Of a stretch of DNA of 64,000 bases, positions 1 through 10,770 are shown one piece after another. Position 1 is the first letter of the stretch; every line of letters begins with the position of its first letter. The notes below the pieces were generated by a model. That model saw only the letters and a program-made list of their open reading frames with translations. It was not told where the DNA came from and made no database searches. Origin of the DNA: Adineta vaga (taxonomy: Eukaryota > Rotifera). Made by a program: the position numbers and the translations under genes. The DNA is taken from positions 7,130,001-7,194,000 of the forward strand of contig CP075495.1 of the NCBI GenBank assembly GCA_021613535.1, given 5' to 3'.

Positions 1-1729
1 CTTAATAATTAAAGTATTTTGTATGTCGTGAAGAAAAAAAACTCATTAGTATACATCCGTTTCTGTACAGTGTCATTGCTTTTTTTTGTATATATGTTTG
101 CATGAAGTAAAATGATGGAAATTTCCGCATTGTTTGTTAACTATCATCACGTAATCGAATGTCCAATGATTTATCTATCTATTATCCTAGACAAGTCGGA
201 TTACAGGTGTTTGAATCGGGCAAGAGAAAGCTATGCGTGTGTTCATTTTTCATTCTTAGACTCAAATGTCGGAAATCACTATCGAGAAAGATAAGAGAAT
301 AATGTTGAATTGATAATCAAACAGAACGATGGACAACTGGACGAGACAAATCAATAGAAAATTGATTGTTATAAAACTCTTGAAACTTTCATTCTGTCTG
401 TTCATTTTACGATCATTAGTTACGTATTTAAAAATAATCTTGCTTGAATACGTTAGATGCAATCTGATCAGTATAAAAAAAAAGAAATCATTTGGAAATA
501 AATTACATATGTTCTGATCTTATTTCCCTTTGGAATGTTTCTTTTACATATGTATACCTACAATGTATACGTATGTTCATTATGAATAGAATAAGAAGAC
601 ATGTATTTTGTGTAAACTTATCATTAGATGTCATACACTTGTCGAACCAACACAAAATATATTTATCTATCCATGTATATATATATATAGATGAAATGAC
701 AAAGACAAGTATAATCCAACAGTAATTAACGTTTATATATCTAAGCACGTATGAGGTTTCATCATTAGAATTAATTTGTCAGTGGCAATGACAGAAGAGT
801 AAATCTTTTTGGCAAGGTTTTCTTTTCTTTAGATGATAGATATAAAAAGACAACTAGAACAAGAGCAAAGATGTGCTTCAATAGACATATATATATGGAT
901 CAATAAAATAGAACGAATAATAGAATGTCTCTTGTTTTAGAACGACATTCATCGTTGTCGTCGTATGTTATTTTAATTTAATAATCAAAAAGAAAACCCG
1001 AGTGCCCGCCATTTTTCTTTTTCTCTTCAAGACGTACAGCAATAGCAATTGAGAAGAAAAACGATGAAGTAAGGCAAATAATAGATGATGAACGCAAGCA
1101 AAAAGAATAGAGAGAGAAGGAGAGCGAGAAAGAGAGGGAGAGAGAGAGAAAGAGAGACCGAAGGTTCTTTACAGAGTATGAAAATGAACACACGATAGTA
1201 AGAATCTAATGAATTGTTAGCCTAAAAATAACTCTAGTTTGTCTTCTCTATTAATTTTCGATTATCACAAATGTTCTTATAAGTAATTTTTTTACAATCA
1301 TTTGTTCACATCTAGAACATAAGAGAAGGATGGTCAATTTTCTTTTCTTCCTTCCTCTCTCTCTCTCTTCTTCTTCCATTGACTGGACACTTCTGTTCTC
1401 TCTTGTTCATCACTTTCGCTTTCTTGCTCGCACAAACATACATACATACATACATACATACAACACAGTAGCACAGTCTTAGCACATCATCACATCACAC
1501 GGTTGGTTCCGAACAACAAAAAAAAGTCTCTCCATATAGTTAAGAGTATCATTCTTTTCTATCGAAGTCGATTGCATCACACACACACATACATACATAT
1601 ACATAGACGATAATGATGACGGCAATTTGCTGTTCTCTTCGTTTCTACTTTTTTTTGCTAAGTTCTTCTTATTCTTATTCTTCTTTTTTTAACATTGAAG
1701 ATTGTTGAATTGAATACATATATCAACAC
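1..1729. other. intergenic, simple-sequence rich
   Basis: No coding exon recognised. It holds a purine-rich GA stretch (about 1105-1160), a pyrimidine-rich TC stretch (about 1345-1375), a CATA microsatellite (about 1438-1461) and CA/CATA runs near 1580-1605. It probably includes the upstream region of the neuroligin-like gene that starts at 1730. Short open frames here look random in composition. Confidence 0.6.
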
Positions 1730-4700
1730 ATGTTTTACTCACTGATCATACTGATCTATTTTAATCACCACCTGCTGTTACATACAACATCAGCATCGTC
1801 ATTATTATTTACACTTGATAATGTACGATATTCGTTATCGGATCGTGTATTGACCATACCTAAATTAGGTGCGCTTCGTGGCATTCATATTGATTATGAA
1901 AATGAATATCATAAAAAGTATAACCTTGTTAATGTCGAAGCATTTCTTGGTATACAATATGGATTATATCATGGAAGATTTGAACCATCAAAAGAACGTT
2001 TCGAACTTCATCCGACGACTAAAGTGAATAAACAAATTCATTTTGGACCAGCTTGTCCTCAATATATATGGAGAAATGAAAGTGAATTAATACGTATTCG
2101 AAATGAACAATTTGCTAAAGAATATTATCCAAAATTACTAAAATATATTCAAAAACAGAACGAAGAACAATGTCTATACATGAATATTTATCAACCACAA
2201 ATAAAAGATTTAAAAGGTGAGTTTTTTCTTTGATTGATGATCCTCATTAGTTTATTTTGTATACAATTCGTGTCATTTCTGAGATAAGCAGTCGAGCTGA
2301 AGATGAATGTCGTTATTATTATTATGATTATTATTGTTCTTCTGTACTAGACAACGATCGTTGTCTATAAAGCTCATTCTCACACATATACAAATGCAGA
2401 TAGGTTATTGATGTGAGGTGAATTCATTTTCCAATGATCGATGATCCCGACGTCCCGTCGATGAGTGAAACATACTACTGATCAGATGATGCACTAAGAG
2501 AGATGACATTGTTGATACACCTTTGATCTTTTGTATGCATACAAAGAGAGATACAGTTCCATTAAGAGTGCATCTCAATCTCAAATTTATATGTATATAC
2601 ATATATACTGAAGATGGTGTTGACGTGAAAGAAATATCACACTAATCCCGTAAGACATTCAATTGAACAAAAAAAAGACTGTATAATAAAATGACATTTA
2701 ATCTCTGTTTTTGACATGGATTGATAGAAAAATGAAGACTCGAGAGAGTTTCTTTTCAATTTCTTTATCTATTTAGAACGACTCCCAGTACTTCTCTTCA
2801 TACATGGTGATGGTTATGACATGGGTACGGGTGCCGCTTTTGACGGCGCTATATTTGCTAGTTATTCGAAAGCAATTGTTGTTACAATCAACTATCGACT
2901 TGGGCCTTTTGGTAAGTGAAATAGGAGAACATTAGCGGAGAAAGAAAGGAAAACAGAAGAAAGCGTCTTCGTTCGCATATATTTGCAGATCGACATCTCT
3001 CTTTCCATTTTCTACTCGAATGAACAACAACTTACCATAGCAATAGTTGTTGTAAGCTTGATCAAGGTTATATTATTTCCTGTGTATTCCACACAATTGG
3101 TGATTGCCAGTCGTTAGGGGTATTTCCGCTGTGCGCTCTTCTTCTAAACTAGACAAGTTTCTTATCAATGGGTGGCAATTATTCTTGATTAACTCACATT
3201 TGTCCCTCTTGCTAAACATTCTTGCGTATATTTGAGTCTATTACTAAACCGTCATTCAACCGCATGAAAGGACATGTCTATGTCGACTTTTTCTTTTTCT
3301 TTTAATATATACATATACTAAGTAAATCATGAAATCAAATGTAAATGATGAATGAATAAAAATTAGACGACAATGAGATTTATATGCATAAGCATTTGTA
3401 CATGCGCTCAATGCACTGATGATATAAGTTCTCAGAACGTCAAATCATTATTTGGCATTTTGTCATTATGACGAAGAGAGATAGAGAAAGAGAGAAGAAG
3501 AAAAATCTGAAAAAAAAGGCCATAGGGTGATTTATTTATTTTAATAATTATTGAGATAGAGAAGTTACTTTAATTAGACAACATGGGTGTGAGAAAGAAA
3601 CGAATGATGTAATTTCGTCCATGTCTCATCACAATCTTTTCTGTCCGGGTGCCATTTATGTTTACACACAAATATACACATCAAGATGTATATGTAGAGT
3701 CACAAGAGATTAATGAAGAAGGATAGTCGAGTGTGAGCTTAAGGCAAAAATATTCATTAATCAACTGTCTTCAATCGATTTGTCTTTTTCTTTTTGCTTA
3801 AGAAGCCAAGATAAGGTATGTGCGTATGTATTGCTCAACAATGTCATATGAGAAACACAATTGATAAAATAACATTCAACGTGAATAGAAGAAAAAGAAA
3901 GAAAAATGTATGTTGTAGATATACATATATAGAAAAGAAGTCAAATACAATAGAATAGTCAGTTAGTCAATTTGATTGTTTGAAAAGAAAAAGAATTACC
4001 CAAGGTGTCCGTTCACTCTTGTCTAGAACAACATTCAATTACGGGTGTAACGTATGACGTCATACAATTCAATTAGATATATTTTTTTATTATTACGGCT
4101 GTCGACCAATATCTATATAAAATAGCGTGACTTAACACTCAGGATAAAAAAGAAGCCTTGACAAAAGAAGATTTGTCTTTACTCTGGTATTCTAAACATG
4201 CGATCAAGTTAATAATAATAATCATCTATCTATCTATCTATCAATCTATGTCGAGACATCGATTATTACTACTTTTCGAAGCATATGATAAAACAGGCGG
4301 TTCCTGGTTGTTGTGGCCGATGTCATTGCTAAGCTATTTTATAAGCATGTGTGTGTGCGTATGTACATATACATAGACGATATGAATGTTTACATGCCCG
4401 CAATCATAGTCTGATCTTGATCTGTTAAATGCTCGCAGGAGCAGTTGTTCAAGAATCAAAAGAAAAGAATAATATGGCTTTTTAAAAATGTTTGTTTGAT
4501 CTTCTATCGACAGTCATATACCTTTATAAACATTCTTACTTAAAGATAAAAAGATAGAGAAAAAGTTGTTTCTCTCACGAGAATTATGCAAGTTTTATTT
4601 CGCTTCATTTTTTTTCTTCACATTGTGTGACAGACGATTATAATACCGGTATGAATTTCATCGTCAGCTTACATACAATACAGTTAATAGCATGTACAAG

Positions 4701-6656
4701 GTTACATTTACTTTTCTAGGTTTTCTCTATCTATCACGTGAGAATAAAGGTGATTATGCATTACAAGATATCTATACTGCATTACATTGGTTAAAAAATT
4801 ATGTGACAAATTTTAACGGAGATCCAGATCGAATTACATTGTATGGAACAGGATCCGGCGCTGTGTTAGCTAGCCTTGTTGTTATGCTTGAAACTGTCAA
4901 TGGTTCGTATATTTCTTTTTATGCTTACAAAATTTACCTTGAATTTAATCTTTCAATGTATCTAGGTGGTACAGGAACAATGAAACGTCGTAAATCGTTA
5001 GTTCATCGTTTAATTTTAAATGATCAAACATTTCTATCTCCATATATGACATCGATCATCAATGAAATCTCATCCTATCAAAAAGATATTCTATCTCATT
5101 TATCATGTACAACATCTCAATGTTTACGTAATCAAACTATAATTAATACAAATCATTTCTTAGAATTAAATACCTATTCAAAAGTTTATGGATATATTAA
5201 TTATCTACGTCCATTAGAAAATCCATTTCCATTTTTCAATATACCACTAGAAACAAAATTGGATCAAAATAATCCTTTAAGAATGAAATTCTATCAACAA
5301 TCAAATGTACTTCTTCCAGAAAATCTTCCAATATTATTAACAACATCACCTTCAATCAATTCATCATTGTCAAAACAAACCAATCTATATAATAATATTC
5401 CGATTGAAAATTTACTCAATTATGCTTATACAAAATGGAATCGAAAAACGCATGCATATCAATTCGATAAATTCTTATTAAATTATCATCAACAAATTCT
5501 TGCACCTTTAATTAAATATGCTAAATATGCGTCAACTAATGGAAATATTCATATATTAGAACGTTATACAAATAAATATCAATCAGAATTACCATTTACA
5601 TTTGGATATGTTTTAGCACCATCGATGAGTATTTATAATGAAACATATTTAAATGCAAATGAAAATGAAAAAATTGAAAGTATGAAAATGATGGATCTAT
5701 TTGCTAAATTATTACATAATGGGTAAGATTGAATCTATCGAATAAAATTATCAAATCATCTCTTTATGTTGTTGTTTTTTTTAGAAATATCAATATCAAT
5801 TCACCCTATTGTAAAGATATACAATGTGAAGCAAAAGATAAATGGAAAACAGTTTTCCCTGAATTTAATTTTCTTCATCTAAAAGGTAATTTCATTTCCA
5901 TATTAAATACTTTTCTATTAATCGAATGAATACATTCTCTCTTTAGATGGTAATTTAAGTCAAGTAACTGGTCATCATACTCAAGTACATTATCTATTTA
6001 ATCAACTTATAACCAATTTGACTGAACATTCATTCGATATGGATTTATTAAATACTTGGAAAACACTTTATGAAGTTTCACAAACAGCTAATTTATCAAC
6101 ATATCAATCAATGAATATTTCACCATCAACATTAACCAAACGATTCTCTCCATTACTCTATTCGCATTTCATTAATCAAAAATATGTCTTTATACTTTCT
6201 TTGAGTGCATTAATATTATTAATAATCAATTTTTGCATTTGTATTATTGTTTCAAGACGTGGACATGGTTGTCGAAAACGTGAATATAATTGTCTAAATA
6301 ATCATAAACAATTAAATCTTATCAATTCTTCTGATAAACAACAAAAACAACAGCAACAACAACAACAACAACAACGGGGCGGCTCATCACCATCAAGTAC
6401 GAATAGTAATGGTACAATAACGCTCGATTCAACACAACAGTTAATTATCAATACAAATTCTCATGAACAAGATCATCGTTCATCACCCTTATCATCTCTT
6501 CTATGCACAACAACGAATAGTAGTTTTCATAGTACATCACCTATTGATACAATTCATCCAATAAATATAACAAAAAAGAATGGAATTTTAAAATGTTCAT
6601 CAATAAAAAAGACGAATACACTTGCATCATCATCTTTACCTGAAGCTATTGTGTAA
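1730..6656 (+). CDS. neuroligin-like carboxylesterase-fold membrane protein, catalytically dead
   Basis: Six exons: 1730-2216, 2777-2911, 4720-4902, 4966-5722, 5785-5885, 5947-6656; all introns are GT-AG. The 63-nt intron 4903-4965 has no stop, so an open frame runs through it. The N-terminus is a hydrophobic signal peptide. The esterase-like domain shows LLFIHGDGYDMGTG and VVTINYRLGPFGFL, as in neuroligins. At the nucleophile elbow the protein reads YGTGSGA (4842-4862), where active esterases have G-E-S-A-G, so the serine is glycine and no hydrolysis is expected. A single membrane span (about 6186-6250) is followed by a cytoplasmic tail with a poly-Gln tract (about 6346-6375), ending E-A-I-V. 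The family consists of postsynaptic adhesion receptors binding neurexins. The class is well supported; exact orthology to neuroligin rather than to neurotactin or gliotactin is inferred. The second intron, 1.8 kb, is unusually long for this window. Confidence 0.85.
2912..4719 (+). other. long intron of the neuroligin-like gene
   Basis: A 1808-nt intron, far longer than most introns here. It contains a short TCTA tetranucleotide run (about 4225-4245) and purine-rich tracts. No convincing nested gene, tRNA or transposon was seen on either strand. Confidence 0.6.
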
Positions 6657-6999
6657 TTATATATAAATAGATGTATTTTTGGTTTTGTTTTTTATTTCTT
6701 GAATAAATATGACTGTTTGGAACAGTGAGATTGTATGAATAGGAAATATTTTACTTTTTCGTTGAATGATGTCAGAATCATCTGTTTAGATCATTGTGGA
6801 TTTGATAATCTAAAATAAATCATGATTTCAATGTGAAGACTTTAAAGAAAAGAATTTTTCTATTTCCTTGAGAACATATTAGATTGAAAAATGATATAAA
6901 TTTTTTGCTCTCCTTGAAATATTAACAAGGAAAAAAGGAGTTTGTTCAACACATGTTCTGATTGTTAATAGAGATTCTTTCTTCTCAATCAATGTTAAA
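6657..6999. other. convergent intergenic spacer
   Basis: Spacer between the 3' end of the neuroligin-like gene and the 3' end of the reverse-strand eIF5 copy. AATAAA-type sequences near 6700 may serve as polyadenylation signals. Nothing else recognised. Confidence 0.5.
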
Positions 7000-8271
7000 A
7001 TTATATAATCGATTAACAAACCATCGATGATATTGTTTGATTATCATCATCATCGGATGTCTCTGGTTGATTCAACCATTGAATAGATGTTTCACTCATC
7101 TGTTGAATTTGATAGTTTTCTATACCAACGATGAAAAATTTCTTCTTCGACTATGTCGTTGTCATAGAATTTCAGCAATCATTTTTTTAGTTAAAATTCG
7201 TTCACGAATTTTTTCTTGATCATTCATCAATGTTTCTAATGAATGTAATAAATACATTTGTCCTTTTCGATTGTTCTCACATAACTATAAAGATAAATAG
7301 AAACTAAATCTTTCGTCTGTAATATTGAAAACAAATGTTATTTTTTGAAAGAATAATTTATATAAATCGATTTCTTTTAAAATATCTTCAGTAAATAGAC
7401 ATTTTGCCGCAATTAATGGTCTTTTGTTATCTAAATGAGACATATTCATTCGTTTCCTACACAAGAGAATATTCAAATAAAGAATACTTTATTCTTATAG
7501 AGAATTTCATACGGTCATAAATTGTAGATGTTTGATGATAAATGAAGTCAATTTATGTATCTTCATATTTTCTGAACCTTGATATCCACAAGCAAAACAA
7601 ACTTTCTCAAGTTCAATGTCATCGCGTTTACATAGAACCTATGAGTATGAATAATATTATAGCAAAATCAAACAAATTGAAATTAAATCATGGATTTCTT
7701 AGTAGCAATTTGTTGTGATGCTTTTTGTCTATGACAAATGACAACCAGGGGAAATTCTATTTATAGATTCTGTCTAACTCATTAACAAAGAAGACTTATT
7801 TCCTTGACTCACAATCATTTGTCTTCTAGTTTATAACTAATCTAATAAATCAGAAGCTAAGACCTTGAATAAATTAACATACAAGTTTTGCTTCTGGTAT
7901 ACCACATCTTACACAAGCGAGAAATTTTTCAATAAATTTATCCATTAAATCTTCTAAAACTTCTGATGTATGAACACCTTGAATTGCATAATAATTTTGC
8001 TGAGTTTCTTTAGAAATTGGTACATCTAATTCATAGCAAAAAAATTTTGTTATATCTTTTAAGAAAAAAAAACATGAATAAAAGAAAAATTAAAAAGAAA
8101 TTTTTTGACATACAGACTGGAGAACGACGAAGTGTTTTTCCAATAGTATTGACATTCATTAAAACAGTTCTTACATCGTTCCCTATATGTTCAATTTTTA
8201 TTTGAAGTTTTGGCATTTTATAACAATAGAATGGATCAGTTTTTGGACCAACAATATTTACAAGCGCCATG
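7000..8271 (-). pseudogene. EIF5: eIF5-like gene copy with frame breaks
   Basis: On the reverse strand, exon 1 (ATG 8269-8271) encodes an eIF5 N-terminal domain with the YKMPKL core; exon 2 (about 7883-8047) continues with FFCYELDVP and the first zinc-finger pair CVRCG; exon 3 (7513-7641) carries the second pair CFACGYQG. Exons after 7456 encode recognisable W2/HEAT domain pieces (RPLIAAKCLFTEDILKE, then LCENNRKGQMYLLHSLE, then FYDNDIVEEEIFHRWY). Intact eIF5 is the GTPase-activating protein for eIF2 in the 43S complex. Here the frame breaks at the exon 3/4 junction, again at about 7178-7190 and again at about 7091-7115, and the usual linker between zinc finger and W2 domain is nearly absent. 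I read it as a decaying duplicate; assembly indels are the alternative. The family is clear, the pseudogene status probable. Confidence 0.72.
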
Positions 8272-9194
8272 CTTATATTAAATTTGCTCAAACACTTTTA
8301 ATATTTGAAATGTTTTGCACGATAATAAGTTAAGTTTGAAAATGTTAACATGAAATATATCCAATCAATTGATTATGTATAAATGTCGTAAACGAAGAAC
8401 TTACGTACTGCTAGCAAAGTTATATAAAGGTGAAGTTTTGCTATATTTATTTATGTGATCGTTTTCATAGTGTATATTCACTATTGCGAAATACTGATAC
8501 CTCATGACTCATAATAATATGTTTGAAATATATAGAAAATAGAATATTTGATAGAATTAAAAACTCAAGTATTTCTTCAGCGAATATTTATGATAAGAAT
8601 ACACAAAAAATTAAAATAATTCGTTAGATGATTGTCAATTTCAATGAACACAGTCTTGATAATTCTTCAAAGGCCAAACACTACCATCGTTAAATAACAA
8701 CAACAGATATGTTCGATACTCAACAATTAAAACTACACACACATCTTTCGTTCTGTTCATTTGAAGTAAAACACTACGATTCAATATGTTTGTTATGTCT
8801 GGCAAGTTCGCATGATTGATTTTCTCCTTACAGACAAGAGTTATCAATGATTGCTTTTTTGTTAAACAAATTGTTTCGTGATCACACAGATGTGACAGTT
8901 GGCTGTTTCTTTTCTTCCGAGAAAAAAACACATTGTGATGGTTTATTTCTTGCCAAAATAGTTTCTTTTTGCGTTACTGTGTGAGAAAAAGAAAAAAACG
9001 AAGGAAAATACAGCATTTTTGTAATTCCGTTTTTCTCGTCGTCATGTTTGATTTACATAGAACAAAAATGTAAATGTTTTTTGTCTTTCAAACAAAGTTA
9101 CTCTTGAAATTTTTCTTCACAACCACAAACGAAATTACACGTGAACATTCAGTTTCTATTGTTCGTGGAATTCCATATAATATTATCAGTTACT
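8272..9194. other. divergent intergenic region
   Basis: Lies between the eIF5 copy (-) and the LITAF gene (+) and probably holds both upstream regions. A 96-codon reverse-strand open frame (8641-8931) has no recognisable domain and no supporting exon structure, so it is not called as a gene. Confidence 0.5.
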
Positions 9195-9671
9195 ATGAAC
9201 AATAATTATCGAGAATCACCACCATCATATAGTAAGTATTAATATCTATTTAGTTAACGAATAAATGTGATTTCAATTGTAGAAGATAGTCTAGAAAAAT
9301 CGGTTTATCATTCATCGAATGATCGATTAGGAACGTATGCAGTACTACCAGCAGCAGCTGAACAAAGGGAAAATATGAAATATATAAATTACAATGAAGA
9401 AGATTCACTTATGTCTCTAGGACAAAATATTTTACCGATTGAAGTAGGACATGAACCACTTCACTGTACTTGTTCCAATTGTCAGTCTTCGATTGTTACT
9501 CTTGTGCAACAGACACCTGGATTATCAGTGTGGCTTTTATGTCTTTTGACAATCATCATAGGTTGTTGGCTTGGTTGTTGTCTAATACCATTCTGTATAC
9601 GTGGAATACAAAATACTCAACATTATTGTCCAAATTGTAAAGCATTAATCGGTGAATATCGTCCTTTATAA
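9195..9671 (+). CDS. LITAF-domain zinc protein
   Basis: Two exons (9195-9231 and 9283-9671) separated by a 51-nt GTAAGT...TAG intron. The ATG at 9195 gives a short N-terminus with a PPSY motif (PPxY type), which in LITAF/SIMPLE recruits NEDD4-type WW-domain ligases. The C-terminal half is a LITAF domain: a CTCSNC knuckle, a hydrophobic segment that inserts into the membrane face (WLLCLLTIIIGCWLGCCLIP) and a closing HYCPNC knuckle. These paired Cys/His motifs bind one zinc and anchor the protein to late endosomes or lysosomes. Length is about 142 residues, normal for the family, and the gene appears intact. Specific orthology to vertebrate LITAF is not claimed, since the domain is found in many paralogues. 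Confidence 0.88.
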
Positions 9672-9791
9672 ACTTAGATCAATCAATAACTGATTTTATT
9701 ATCATATGAGTATATAATAAAAAATATAAATTAAAATAGAATAAGACCCATATTTGAGTATTTATTACGTTTACTATTTCTTTTTGACTTC

Positions 9792-10719
9792 TTAAGTATT
9801 AATTAATAATGAACTATTATGTTTAACTGCATGAAATATTTTTTTACCATCTTTTAATGATTGTCGAATATCATCTTCACTAAGTGATGTAAAAAATACG
9901 TTCATATTTGAAGAATCATACATAAGCATTGTTAAATTAAACATATGTGCAACAGTTGGAATAAGAAATTCTTGATAATAATAATTATCATCAAATTGAC
10001 TCTCAATAATGTATTGTCTTTCATTGTACAATTGTTCGATATAATATTTATGTGCATTTATTAACCGATGTGATATACGTGAGAGCATATTTAATGAACC
10101 GGACCATTTCTTCTCTGGCAATATTTTTAAAACGATTTTTGGCCACCACATCCAACTAAATTAAAAAGAAGTAAAAAGATTTCGAAAAAATGATTAGAAA
10201 TTCTAAAACTTGCTCAAGTGTTTCATTATTCCTATAGATAATATTTCTTGACAGTAGATCAGCTGTATTATGTTCATATTTGTTGAATAAAGCAAGCATA
10301 TGACGTGCATGAGTCCATGTAAGATCATCTTCCATTAACCAAACATAATCGATCCAAGTTTGGTTATAAAGCCAAAGAAAAACTCGATCCCAAACACGAT
10401 TTCTAGTTAAACGATAACGAGCAAGAGTTTCATCATCAACATATAAAATACGATTTGTTATATTAGTATATTTAGATGGTTGTTCATCACACATAACAAA
10501 AGCATTAATACCAATCTTAACTAAAGCATCTAAATGTTTAAGAACTTTTGATGTTGGCTGTCTTGCCAAGATAATTGCCGTATGATTTCTAATTGCAGGT
10601 ATCGGTGATGAACGGATATATGTTCTATTGATGTTGAAAAGTAGATGAGATTGATAATAATATAAAAGAAAACAACAAGTAAAAAGAAGACTACCACCAA
10701 ATAAATAACGATACTCCAT
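9792..10719 (-). CDS. putative type II membrane glycosyltransferase-like protein
   Basis: Reverse-strand gene with the likely start at 10717-10719 (an upstream in-frame ATG ends at 10770). A short cytoplasmic N-terminus precedes one membrane span (LFGGSLLFTCCFLLYYY), giving a type II Golgi-like topology. The luminal part has ILARQPTSKVLKHLDALV and then VWLMEDDLTW, whose acidic EDD resembles a DxD-type metal and nucleotide-sugar site. The second exon (9792-10155) carries WMWWPKIVLKILP and a conserved-looking C-terminus. The frame joins correctly only with a donor GTCAAG at 10252; the more obvious GTTTTA site nearby would shift the frame. No named family was recognised, so enzyme activity is inferred from topology and the EDD motif alone. 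Confidence 0.5.
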
Positions 10720-10770
10720 TGATTCTAATAAACAATTTCGATAAAATACATAAGAATATACTAAAAACAA

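Noticed and set aside
8641-8931. Reverse-strand open frame of 96 codons
   Set aside because: No domain, no signal peptide and no supporting exon or splice pattern. Composition resembles the surrounding AT-rich spacer.
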